64,000 nucleotides of DNA from Planobispora rosea (GTDB lineage: Bacteria; Actinomycetota; Actinomycetes; Streptosporangiales; Streptosporangiaceae): the NCBI RefSeq assembly GCF_014648175.1, contig NZ_BMQP01000031.1, positions 31,124 to 95,123 on the forward strand, given 5' to 3'. The notes beneath the pieces were generated by a model, which saw only the letters and a program-made list of their open reading frames with translations, was not told the origin of the DNA and ran no database searches. Positions 18,229 through 26,464 of the stretch are shown here, one piece after another. Made by a program: the position numbers and the translations under genes. Each line of letters opens with the position of its first letter. Within the stretch, counting starts at the first letter, position 1.

Positions 18229-19088
18229 CGGGCCGCCGCCTCCAGCACGTTCTCGGTGCCGAGCGACCGGGCGTAGACGAAGATGCCCACCAGCAGCACC
18301 GCCATCAGCGTGAACGACAGCGCCGACGCGGTCGGGTAGTCGTTGTTGGTCATGTACTCGGTCTGGATGATGTTGCCGATCATCGTGGTGCCGGTGCCGC
18401 CGAGCACCCGGGCGTTGACCGGGTCGGCCGTGGCAGGCACGAAGGTCATCAGCACGCCCGCGAAGACGCCCGGCAGCGACAGCGGCAGCACCACCCTGCG
18501 GAAGGCCGCCCACCGCGAGGCGTACAGATCGTAGGCGGCCTCGATCACCCGCGGGTCCACCCGCTCCAGCGCCACGTAGATCGGCAGCACCATGAACGGC
18601 AGGAAGTTGTAGACCAGGCCGCCGATCACCGCGAACTCGGTGGCCAGCACGTGGAAGCCCTGGGGCAGCAGGCCCGCCGACTTCAGCGGCCCGAACAGGA
18701 TGCCGTCGTCGGCCAGCAGGAAGCCCCAGGAGATCGTGCGCAGCACGAACGAGACGAAGAACGGCAGCAGCAGCAGGAACAGGTACATCGACTTGCGCCT
18801 GCCGCCCTTGAAGGCGATCCAGTAGGCCATCGGGTAGGCCAGCAGCAACATGATCACCGTGGCGACGCCGCCGTAGACCAGCGACCTGATCATCTGCGTG
18901 TGGTACTGCCCGATGGCGGCGGCGTAGTTGGAGACGCTGAAGGTCTGCTGGAAACCCTCAAGGATGTTGCCGGTCGTCAGCGAGACCGAGGCCATGGCCG
19001 CGATCGGCACCACGAAGAAGACGCCGAACCAGATCCACGCCGGCAGCGCCAGCAGGTACGGCGCGGCCGTCGCTCTGACTCTTCTCAT
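18225..19088 (-). CDS. potB: polyamine ABC transporter permease, PotB type
   Basis: The 287-residue membrane protein has six predicted helices and a permease motif VIEAAYDLYASRWAAFRRVVLP that contacts the ATPase. With PotC it should form the channel of the importer. It begins only 3 bp after the potD stop codon and ends inside the potC start, so the four transporter genes are tightly packed. Substrate assignment rests on the PotD-like binding protein and the catabolic genes around it. Confidence 0.85.
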   Translation of the reverse strand: MRRVRATAAPYLLALPAWIWFGVFFVVPIAAMASVSLTTGNILEGFQQTFSVSNYAAAIGQYHTQMIRSLVYGGVATVIMLLLAYPMAYWIAFKGGRRKSMYLFLLLLPFFVSFVLRTISWGFLLADDGILFGPLKSAGLLPQGFHVLATEFAVIGGLVYNFLPFMVLPIYVALERVDPRVIEAAYDLYASRWAAFRRVVLPLSLPGVFAGVLMTFVPATADPVNARVLGGTGTTMIGNIIQTEYMTNNDYPTASALSFTLMAVLLVGIFVYARSLGTENVLEAAAR

Positions 19089-19091
19089 CCG

Positions 19092-20333
19092 CTAACCCTG
19101 GGTGACGGCCTGGAACATGCTCTGGAACGCCTCCTGCTCCGCGGGTTCGGTAGGCGAGACGTAGCCGTGCAGCTTGGCGTAGTCCTCCTCCGAGGGGAAG
19201 ACCAGCGGGCTCGCGATCATCGCCTCGAGCGCCTCCTTGTCCTCGCCCTTCAGTCCCGCGGCCTTGGTCGACAGGAGCTCCTTGACCGCGGGCACCGGCG
19301 TGACGTACTGGATGTACTCCGTCAGCTCGGCGGCGACCTCGGGCTTGTACAGGTGGTCCATGAGCATGAGCGCGTCGACCGGGTTGGCCGCGCCCTTGGG
19401 GATCATCATGTTGTCGGTCCAGATGGTGCCGCCCTCCTCGGGCACCGCGAACGCGACCGGCTCCCCGGCGAGCTGGCGCTGGAAGACGTCGCCCGACCAG
19501 CCCATGGTCAGCCACACGTCTCCCTTGGAGACCGCGTCGATGTAGTCCTGGTCGAAGTACTTGCGGACGAGGCCGTCCTCGCGCTGCTTGTCGAGCAGCG
19601 CGGCGGCCTTCTCCCAGTCGGCCTTCGTGGACTTCTCCGGCGTGATGCCGAGCGCGAGCAGGCCGTAGTTGGCGATCTCCTGGGCGTCGGCCATCATGCC
19701 GACCTTGCCCTTGTACTTGGGGTCGAACAGCGCCTGGATGCTGGTGATCGGCTCCTTGACGTACTTGGTGTTGTACGCGATGCCGGTCATGCCGGAGGTG
19801 TAGGGGATGGAGTAGGTGTTGTCCGGGTCGTAGGCCGGGTTCTTGTACTTCGGCGCGGCGTTGGCGGCGAAGTTCGGCAGCTGCTTGTGGTCCAGGGCCA
19901 CCAGGTAGCCCAGGGCCTGCATGCGGGCGAACTGCATGCCGTTGGTGATCACGATGATGTCGTAGCCCAGCGGCTGCCCGGCCTTGAACTGCGGCTCGGC
20001 CTTGCCGAAGAACGTCGCGTTCTCGTCGATGACCTCGAGGTAATCGAACGCGATGCCGGTCTCCTGCTGGAACTTCTTCAGCGGTCCGCGGTCCTCGGGC
20101 ATGTACTCCGGCCAGTTGGCGAAGACGACCTTGCCGTTCTTCTGCTTCCCGGACCAGAAGTCGGCGACCTCGGACGGTTTCGGAGCGGCCTTCTGCTGCC
20201 CCTGGACGCCGCAGGCGCTCAGCGCGAGCCCGGCGGCGGAGAGCCCGGCCAGGCGGAAGGCGTCGCGCCGGCTGACGGAGCGGCTGCGGGTCATGCCGCG
20301 GAGGAAGGCGGGGGAGGTGCGGGGGTCGTGCAT
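19092..20333 (-). CDS. potD: polyamine-binding lipoprotein, PotD type, twin-arginine-like signal
   Basis: The 413-residue protein is an extracytoplasmic binding protein of the PotD/PotF family, with FANWPEYMPED and KFQQETGIAFDYLEV near the start of the mature part. The signal region has SRRDAFRLAGLSAAGLAL followed by SAC, a twin-arginine-like lipoprotein signal. In actinomycetes such proteins are lipid-anchored and deliver putrescine or spermidine to PotBC. The ATG at 20333 lies 8 bp after the potA stop. An in-frame start at 20387 would lie inside potA and is not needed. Confidence 0.85.
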   Translation of the reverse strand: MHDPRTSPAFLRGMTRSRSVSRRDAFRLAGLSAAGLALSACGVQGQQKAAPKPSEVADFWSGKQKNGKVVFANWPEYMPEDRGPLKKFQQETGIAFDYLEVIDENATFFGKAEPQFKAGQPLGYDIIVITNGMQFARMQALGYLVALDHKQLPNFAANAAPKYKNPAYDPDNTYSIPYTSGMTGIAYNTKYVKEPITSIQALFDPKYKGKVGMMADAQEIANYGLLALGITPEKSTKADWEKAAALLDKQREDGLVRKYFDQDYIDAVSKGDVWLTMGWSGDVFQRQLAGEPVAFAVPEEGGTIWTDNMMIPKGAANPVDALMLMDHLYKPEVAAELTEYIQYVTPVPAVKELLSTKAAGLKGEDKEALEAMIASPLVFPSEEDYAKLHGYVSPTEPAEQEAFQSMFQAVTQG

Positions 20334-20341
20334 GAGGAGGC

Positions 20342-21487
20342 TCAACTTCCGATCGCGTACGAGTGATGCGGCTGCCACGACAACCACACGGCGTCACCAC
20401 GTTCCGCCGTGCTGCTGCTGTCGAGCGCGTTCTGCTGGAACACGGTGACCTCGGCGCCGTCGGCGAGGCGCACCGCGTAACTGTTGTACAGGCCCAGGTA
20501 GACCACCTCGGACACGGTGCCGCGCACCGCGCTGAGCCCCCCCGCGGGCTCCTCCGTGGAAATGGTGATCTTCTCGGGGCGTACGGTGATCGTGATCGGG
20601 TCCCCCGCCCGATGCGACGCCTCCGCCACCAGGACCCGCCCGCCCTCGTCCAGCGCGAGTACGGCGTTGCCGGACTCGACCCGGTCGACGGTGCCGCGGA
20701 TCAGGTTGGAGGTGCCGATGAAGCCGGCCACGAACGCGGTGGCCGGGCGCTCGTAGATCTCCCTGGGTGAGGCGAGCTGCTCGACCAGGCCGTCGTGCAT
20801 GACGGCGATGCGGTCGCTCATGGTGAGCGCCTCGCTCTGGTCGTGCGTGACGTAGACGAAGGTGATGCCGACCTCGCGCTGGATGCGCTTGAGCTCGATC
20901 TGCATGGCCTGGCGGAGCTTGAGGTCCAGGGCGCCCAGCGGCTCGTCCAGCAGGAGCGCCCGCGGCCGGTTGACCAGGGCGCGGGCCAGCGCGACCCGCT
21001 GCTGCTGGCCGCCGGACATCTCCCTGGGGCGGCGCTTCTCGCGGCCGACGAGGTCCACGATCTCCAGAGTCTCACCGACGCGCCGCTTGATCTCGGCCTC
21101 GGGGGTCTTCCTCCGCCGCAGGCCGAAGGCCACGTTCTCCCACACGTTCATGTGCGGGAAGAGCGCGTAGGACTGGAACACCATGTTGACGTCGCGCCGG
21201 TTCGGCGGCACGTTCGTCACGTCCCGGCCGTGGAGCCGCACCACGCCGCGCGACGGGTCCTCGAACCCGGCGATCATGCGCATGGTGGTGGTCTTGCCGC
21301 AGCCCGAGGGGCCGAGGAGCGAGAAGAACTCGCCCTCGGCGATGGACAAGGTGACTCCCTTGACCGCCTGGACGACCTCACCGTTGGCGAGATACTCCTT
21401 GACGACTCCGTCGAGCTCGATGGCGGGCACCTGGGGTGCGACGGGGGAGGCCATGGCCTCCCCCGTGCCCGCCTGGGTTTCGGTCAT
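20342..21487 (-). CDS. potA: polyamine ABC transporter ATP-binding protein, PotA type
   Basis: The 381-residue ATPase has Walker A GPSGCGKTTT, signature MSGGQQQRVALARAL and Walker B LLLDEPLGALD, then a C-terminal TOBE domain (about 290-381). This matches PotA, which powers spermidine/putrescine uptake. The start ATG at 21487 gives the family-like N-terminus after a short Ala/Thr-rich lead. It lies 25 bp behind the aldehyde dehydrogenase gene, so dehydrogenase and transporter are probably one transcript. Confidence 0.9.
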   Translation of the reverse strand: MTETQAGTGEAMASPVAPQVPAIELDGVVKEYLANGEVVQAVKGVTLSIAEGEFFSLLGPSGCGKTTTMRMIAGFEDPSRGVVRLHGRDVTNVPPNRRDVNMVFQSYALFPHMNVWENVAFGLRRRKTPEAEIKRRVGETLEIVDLVGREKRRPREMSGGQQQRVALARALVNRPRALLLDEPLGALDLKLRQAMQIELKRIQREVGITFVYVTHDQSEALTMSDRIAVMHDGLVEQLASPREIYERPATAFVAGFIGTSNLIRGTVDRVESGNAVLALDEGGRVLVAEASHRAGDPITITVRPEKITISTEEPAGGLSAVRGTVSEVVYLGLYNSYAVRLADGAEVTVFQQNALDSSSTAERGDAVWLSWQPHHSYAIGS

Positions 21488-21512
21488 ACCAGGCTTGTCT
21501 CTCTGTCCGCGG

Positions 21513-22970
21513 CTATTCGCCGATGTAGTGCATGACGTGCTTGACCCGCAGGTAGTCGTGCAGGCCGAAGACCGACAGGTCCTTACCGTAGCCCGAGTGC
21601 TTGAAGCCTCCGTGCGGCATCTCGGACACGAAGGGGATGTGGGTGTTGACCCACACGACACCGAAGTCGAGCTTCCTCGACATGCGCATCGCCCGGCCGT
21701 GGTCGGAGGTCCACACCGAGCCCGACAGGCCGTACTTGACGCCGTTGGCCTTGGCCAGCGCGTCGGCCTCGTCGGAGAAGGTCTGGACGGTGATGACCGG
21801 GCCGAAGACCTCGTTCTGCACCATCTCGTCGTCCTGCTGGAGGCCGTCCACGACGGTCGGGGCGAAGAAGTAGCCCCTGTCCCCGATGCGGTGGCCACCG
21901 GTCAGGACCTTGGCGTGGCCCGGGACCCGGTCGAAGAAGCCCGCGACGCGCTCCAGCTGGGTGGCGTTGTTGAGCGGGCCGTACAGGGCCTCCTCGTCCG
22001 CCAGGTCGCCGGTCCTGGTGTTCGCGGCGGCCTCGACGAGCGCGGCGGTGAACTCGTCGTGGATGTTCTCGTGGACCAGCACGCGGCAGGCCGCGGTGCA
22101 GTCCTGGCCGGCGTTGTACAGGCCCGCGGTGGCGATGGCCTCCGCGGCGGCCTTGATGTCCCTGACGTCGTCGAAGACGACGACCGGGGCCTTGCCGCCG
22201 AGCTCCAGGTGGACCCGCTTGAGGTCGTCGGCGGCGCTCTTGGCGACGGCCATGCCGGCGCCGACCGAACCGGTGATCGCGACCATCGCCGCGGTCGGGT
22301 GGCCGACGACCAGGGCGCCGGTCTCGCGGTCGCCGACGACGACGTTGAAGACGCCCTTCGGCAGGACCTCACCGATGATCTCGGCCAGCTTGAGCGTGGA
22401 GACCGGGGTGGTGTCGGACGGCTTGAGCACGACGGTGTTACCGGCGGCGAGCGCGGGGGCGATCTTCCACACGGCCATCATCATCGGATAGTTCCAGGGC
22501 GTGACCTGGCCGACGACGCCGATCGGCTCGTGCCGGATGACGGAGGTGTGGTCGGCCAGGAACTCTCCGGACGTGGGGCCCTCAAGCGTGCGGGCGGCGC
22601 CGGCGAAGAACCGGAAGTGGTCGGCGGCCACCGGCGTCTCGTCCTCGGCCATACGTGCCCGCGGCTTGCCCGTGTTGCGGCACTCGGCCTCGTTCAGCTC
22701 GTCGGCCCGCGCCTCGATCGCGTCGGCGATCTTCAGCAGCAGGTTGGCACGCTCGCCCGGCGTGGTCTGGCCCCACGACTCGAACGCGGCGGCCGCGGCG
22801 GCGTAGGCCGCGTCCACGTCCTCCGCGCCGGAGATCGGCGCCCGCAGATAGGCTTCTCCGGTGCAGGGATCGATGATGTCGGAGAACCTGCCGCTCGTGG
22901 CTTCCACGAACTCGCCGTTGACGTAGTTTCGAAGACGGGTGAGCTCAGGGTTCTCAACCGGGGTGGTCAC
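21513..22970 (-). CDS. gamma-aminobutyraldehyde dehydrogenase-like aldehyde dehydrogenase
   Basis: The 485-residue NAD(P)-dependent aldehyde dehydrogenase has the N-terminal TPWNYP block, general base E256 in LELGGK and the catalytic nucleophile C291 in AGQDCTA. The GQDC variant is usual for PatD/PuuC-like enzymes that oxidise aminobutyraldehyde to GABA. The GTG at 22970 is placed by a perfect AGGAGG six bases upstream. It is the promoter-proximal gene of the pot operon and divergent from an Lrp regulator. The neighbours supply the amine oxidase and the uptake system that would give its substrate. Confidence 0.88.
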   Translation of the reverse strand: MTTPVENPELTRLRNYVNGEFVEATSGRFSDIIDPCTGEAYLRAPISGAEDVDAAYAAAAAAFESWGQTTPGERANLLLKIADAIEARADELNEAECRNTGKPRARMAEDETPVAADHFRFFAGAARTLEGPTSGEFLADHTSVIRHEPIGVVGQVTPWNYPMMMAVWKIAPALAAGNTVVLKPSDTTPVSTLKLAEIIGEVLPKGVFNVVVGDRETGALVVGHPTAAMVAITGSVGAGMAVAKSAADDLKRVHLELGGKAPVVVFDDVRDIKAAAEAIATAGLYNAGQDCTAACRVLVHENIHDEFTAALVEAAANTRTGDLADEEALYGPLNNATQLERVAGFFDRVPGHAKVLTGGHRIGDRGYFFAPTVVDGLQQDDEMVQNEVFGPVITVQTFSDEADALAKANGVKYGLSGSVWTSDHGRAMRMSRKLDFGVVWVNTHIPFVSEMPHGGFKHSGYGKDLSVFGLHDYLRVKHVMHYIGE

Positions 22971-23076
22971 CGTCGACCTCCTAGCGCATGGGGGTTGAGT
23001 TGTCGCGACTCTTACAGAGCGACAGTCTCTCAACAAGGGATTTCGTTGTGAAGATACCAAATTGCTACGGAATCGC

Positions 23077-23106
23077 TTGACAGAGCGGTCAGAACTGACA
23101 ACATGT
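23077..23106 (+). promoter_or_regulatory. candidate promoter of the Lrp regulator gene
   Basis: A consensus -35 box TTGACA lies at 23077-23082, with a weak -10 candidate (AACATG) about 17 bp on. It sits in the 193-bp divergent region shared with the aldehyde dehydrogenase gene, whose promoter must also lie here. Confidence 0.4.
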
Positions 23107-23163
23107 CGCACCGAACCCGCAACATGACAGACACAGCCCTGAAACCTCTTCATGGGAGCGAGG

Positions 23164-23658
23164 ATGACGACACCACCGAAGGTACGCCGGGACGGTGAAT
23201 CCAAGCCCGGCACCGTCGTCCTCGACGAGATCTCCAAAAAGATCATCGAGGAGTTGCAGGGCGACGGGCGCAAGCCGTACGCGGCCATCGGCAAGGCCGT
23301 GGGGCTGTCCGAGGCGGCGGTCCGCCAGCGGGTCCAGCGCCTGCTCGACGCGGGCGTGATGCAGATCGTCGCGGTCACCGACCCGCTGACCCTCGGCTTC
23401 TCCCGGCAGGCGATGATCGGCATCAAGTGCGAGGGCGACCTGGAGACGGTGGCCGACGAACTGTCGGCCATCGCCGAGATCGACTACGTCGTGCTGACCG
23501 CCGGATCCCTCGACATCATGGTGGAGGTCGTCTGCGAGAGCGACCAGCACCTCCTGGAGATCCTCGGCAAGATCCGCGCCATCCCCACCGTGCGCGCCAC
23601 CGAGACCTTCGTCTATCTCAAGCTCCACAAGCAGACCTACTCCTGGGGCACCCGCTGA
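23164..23658 (+). CDS. Lrp/AsnC-family transcriptional regulator
   Basis: The 164-residue protein has an N-terminal helix-turn-helix (DEISKKIIEELQ ... GLSEAAVRQRVQRLLDAGV) and a C-terminal RAM/AsnC effector domain (about 80-160). Such proteins bind DNA as multimers and sense amino acids or related small molecules. The ATG at 23164 is preferred because GGAGCGAGG precedes it at a good distance; an in-frame ATG at 23152 is possible. It is divergent from the polyamine operon, and control of that operon by a polyamine or its product is the natural inference. Confidence 0.88.
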   Translation: MTTPPKVRRDGESKPGTVVLDEISKKIIEELQGDGRKPYAAIGKAVGLSEAAVRQRVQRLLDAGVMQIVAVTDPLTLGFSRQAMIGIKCEGDLETVADELSAIAEIDYVVLTAGSLDIMVEVVCESDQHLLEILGKIRAIPTVRATETFVYLKLHKQTYSWGTR

Positions 23659-23769
23659 CACTCCCCGGGGCCTCCGGGGCCTCCGGGACGTCCGGAGCGT
23701 TCACGGAGGTTCCCGGTGGGACCGCGGGGCCTCCGCCGCACGCGGGGTCCCCGTCCGCCGCACGCTCCG

Positions 23770-24624
23770 TCATCCGCCGGAATACCCCTCCAGGACGTCG
23801 GCCATCTCGGCCAGGAAGCCGTCCACCTGGCTCACGGAGTATCCCGGCTTGAACATCACCGTGTTGAACCGGGCCGCGCGCACCTCCGCGGCCGTGAGGG
23901 GCTGATCGGTGGTCCCCCGCAGAGTGGCCACGATCCGGTCGAGGAACTCGTCGACCTCGCCCTCGTCGTAACCCATGCCCAGCCGTCCGGCGCGGAAGGC
24001 GACCCGCTCGACCCTGACCGCCTGCTCCTCCCGCCCCTCGAACGGCTGCTCCTCCCGCCCGCCGAACAGCTGCTCCTCCGGCCCGCCGGGCATCACGCCG
24101 TCCCGCTCCAGCGGCGGATACCGCGTCAGCAGGGACTGCGGCGGCTGCGGCCACAGGGCCGCCTCGCCGGGGACGTCGGTGCGCTCCCCCGCCACCAGGA
24201 CATCGGCCTCGCCGATCCCGGCCAGCGCGACCTCGTCCGTGGTGGCTTCGTCCACGGCGATCTCGTCCGCCGGGGCGGCGTCGCGCGCTCCGGCCGCCGA
24301 CCGGGGCTCGTCGTCCGCCGTCCAGGGCTCGTCGGCCCACGGCGCGGGGGCGGAGGCGTGGACGGCCTGCGGCCGCGGGAGGCGTCCCCGCTCCGGACGG
24401 GTCTCGATCGCCACGATGAAGGCTTCCAGCGCGAAGTCCACGGCGGTCTCGTTGTACCCGCCCAGCTTCGCGCGGAAGCGGGCGTCGCGGATCTCGTCGG
24501 CGGTGATCGGCTCGCCCACCAGCTCGCCCCGGCCGAGGGTTCCCTCGATCCGGCGGACCAGCGCGTCCACCTGATCCGGGTCGTATCCGGAACGCAGGCC
24601 CAGCACCCGTGGAAAGCGGTTCAA
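23770..24624 (-). CDS. DivIVA-domain repeat protein
   Basis: The 284-residue protein contains short modules typical of actinobacterial DivIVA-domain proteins: GYDPDQVDALVRRIEGTL near residue 13, GYDEGEVDEFLDRIVATL near 215 and GYSVSQVDGFLAEMADVL near 265. Each is paired with an (I/L)TA-x-E(I/V)R-x-ARF segment. The middle (about 85-200) is acidic, Ala/Glu-rich and probably disordered. DivIVA proteins mark curved membranes and polar growth sites; this one lacks the long coiled coil of a true DivIVA. Its function is unknown. It converges on the Lrp gene and is divergent from an ABC exporter. Confidence 0.75.
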   Translation of the reverse strand: MNRFPRVLGLRSGYDPDQVDALVRRIEGTLGRGELVGEPITADEIRDARFRAKLGGYNETAVDFALEAFIVAIETRPERGRLPRPQAVHASAPAPWADEPWTADDEPRSAAGARDAAPADEIAVDEATTDEVALAGIGEADVLVAGERTDVPGEAALWPQPPQSLLTRYPPLERDGVMPGGPEEQLFGGREEQPFEGREEQAVRVERVAFRAGRLGMGYDEGEVDEFLDRIVATLRGTTDQPLTAAEVRAARFNTVMFKPGYSVSQVDGFLAEMADVLEGYSGG

Positions 24625-24718
24625 CCCCGCATCCTTTCCGTCCCTGTATGTGAGACCACCATTCTGGAGGGCCCGGACCGGTAAAGCGAGCGTCCGCGGG
24701 CGGTAGGGTGACGGGCCT

Positions 24719-25429
24719 ATGCGCCTGTCCAGCGTGTCGTTCCGTTACTCCCGCCGCGGCCCCTGGGTCCTGCGGGACGTCGGCCTCGTCCTGGAGGCCG
24801 GGTCCGTCGTGGAGGTCACCGGCCGCAACGGGGCGGGCAAGTCGACGCTCCTGCGGCTCCTGGCCGGAATCGTCCGCCCCTGCCGGGGATCCGTCACCGC
24901 GCGGCCCCCGATCGTCGGCTACGCCCCCGAGGTGTTCCCGGTGGACCAGCCCTTCACCGTCGCGGCCTACCTGGCGCACATGGCCCGCGCCCGGCGCGTC
25001 TCCCCCGCGTCCGGTACGGCCCTGGCCGAGCGGCTGGGCGCGTCCCACCTGCTCGACCGGCCGCTCGGCGACCTGTCCAAGGGCAGCGCGCAGAAGGTCG
25101 GCCTGATCCAGTCGCTGCTGGCCCCGCCCGGCCTGCTGATCCTGGACGAGCCCTTCGCCGGGCTCGACGAGCAGACCCGCGCCGAACTCCCGGAGATCAT
25201 CGGGGAGGTCGCCTCCGGCGGGGGCACGGTCGTGGTCAGCGACCACCAGAACCAGTTGCGCAGCTTCCCCGGCGCCGAACACTGGCTGGTCGCGGACGCC
25301 TCGGTCACCGTCCTGGACGGCGAGCGGGTACGGCGGGCGGTCATCGAGGTGATCGTCGGCGTGGAGGAGGCCGACGAGGTCGAGCAGAAGCTCCGCGCGG
25401 ACGGTTACCTCACCAGGCGGACCGCATGA
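24719..25429 (+). CDS. ABC transporter ATP-binding protein
   Basis: The 236-residue ATPase has Walker A GRNGAGKSTLL, a slightly unusual signature LSKGSAQKVG and Walker B LLILDEPFAGLD. It resembles the CcmA/NatA exporter class. It overlaps the next gene, a membrane protein, in an ATGA, so the two form one exporter. The substrate is unknown. The divergent neighbour is the DivIVA-repeat gene, 94 bp away. Confidence 0.85.
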   Translation: MRLSSVSFRYSRRGPWVLRDVGLVLEAGSVVEVTGRNGAGKSTLLRLLAGIVRPCRGSVTARPPIVGYAPEVFPVDQPFTVAAYLAHMARARRVSPASGTALAERLGASHLLDRPLGDLSKGSAQKVGLIQSLLAPPGLLILDEPFAGLDEQTRAELPEIIGEVASGGGTVVVSDHQNQLRSFPGAEHWLVADASVTVLDGERVRRAVIEVIVGVEEADEVEQKLRADGYLTRRTA

Positions 25430-26106
25430 TCCATCACACCGCTCTCATCCGGTTCAAGCTGGCCGCCTACGCCCGGTCCCACCGGCTGCTGCAGCCGGTG
25501 ATCGGGCTGTTCGTCATGATGGTCATCTTCTACTCGACGCTGGTCCCCCCGGGCAAGGAACTGCCCTCCTACGCGGACTCCGCGGGACTGCTCATCATCG
25601 TCTTCGCCTGGGCTGCCCGGGGCCTGCTCGACACCGAACCCCCGGCGCAGCGGCTGATCTCGGCGACGTCGGCGGGGAGTCCGCGCCGGGAGGTCGCCGC
25701 CGGGTTGCTGGCCGCGCTGGCCGTCAACCTCGGGCTGGCGGCCATCGCGGTCGTCCTGCCCCTGCTCCACGGCTTCGCCGTCACCCCGCCCGCGGGTGAC
25801 GTCGCCCGCGGCGCGGGCCTGCACCTGCTCGGCCTGAGCGCCGGGACCGCGCTGGGAGCGCTGACCAGCAGGCCGATCCTGTCCTCCCCGGCGGCCTCGA
25901 TGCTGACGTTGTTCGGCGGCTACCTCGCGCTGCTGCTGGCCAGCCTCACCCCGGCCGGCGCGTTCACCGTGCCGGTCATGCCGTGGATGCGCGCCGCCAA
26001 CGCCGGGACACTCGACGAGATCCTCCTCCCGGTCACGGCCGCGACCCTCTTCTGGTCCGCGACCGGCGCCGCGGTCTACGCACGGCTCCGCCGTACCCGG
26101 CCCTAG
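25426..26106 (+). CDS. ABC exporter membrane subunit
   Basis: The 226-residue hydrophobic protein has about six predicted membrane helices and no cytoplasmic catalytic motif. Its ATG overlaps the stop of the ATPase gene, indicating coupled translation and a two-component exporter. I do not recognise a named family. The TWxR-type charged loop after the second helix (AARGLLDTEPPAQRLISATSA) resembles ABC-2-type permeases. Confidence 0.75.
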   Translation: MIHHTALIRFKLAAYARSHRLLQPVIGLFVMMVIFYSTLVPPGKELPSYADSAGLLIIVFAWAARGLLDTEPPAQRLISATSAGSPRREVAAGLLAALAVNLGLAAIAVVLPLLHGFAVTPPAGDVARGAGLHLLGLSAGTALGALTSRPILSSPAASMLTLFGGYLALLLASLTPAGAFTVPVMPWMRAANAGTLDEILLPVTAATLFWSATGAAVYARLRRTRP

Positions 26107-26152
26107 CCCCGGCCGGCCTCCTCCGCAGCCGGGCTCACACGCTGTCCTCTTC

Positions 26153-26464
26153 TCAGGCGTCCCGGTCCGGTCCGAGTCCCTCGACGGCGGTGACCGCGGT
26201 GAGCCCGGAGACGATCATGACGGGGGCGAGGACGGGGTTGGCGACGAGCCGGATGCGCGGCGCGTGGGTGAACAGTACGGTCAGTCCCGCGCTGTCGAGA
26301 TAGCCGACCTCGCTGAGGTCGACGATCAGCGGGCCGTCGTCGGCGGACCGGGCCAGGGCGGCGTCAAGGGTGCCCGCGTTGCTCATGTCGATCTCACCCG
26401 TGACGGTGAGGACCGAGGCACCGTCAGGCCGCCGTGACGTGGCCAGGGTCAGGGGAGTGCTCAT
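26153..26464 (-). CDS. STAS-domain anti-sigma factor antagonist
   Basis: The 103-residue single-domain protein matches SpoIIAA/RsbV: GEIDMSNAGTLDAAL, then VDLSEVGYLDSAGLTVL, where the Ser of DSAG is the usual phosphorylation site. Dephosphorylated forms bind an anti-sigma kinase and free a sigma factor. The ATG overlaps the stop codon of the 1422-residue sensor/phosphatase gene (ATGA), so the two products should be made together and act together. Confidence 0.85.
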   Translation of the reverse strand: MSTPLTLATSRRPDGASVLTVTGEIDMSNAGTLDAALARSADDGPLIVDLSEVGYLDSAGLTVLFTHAPRIRLVANPVLAPVMIVSGLTAVTAVEGLGPDRDA

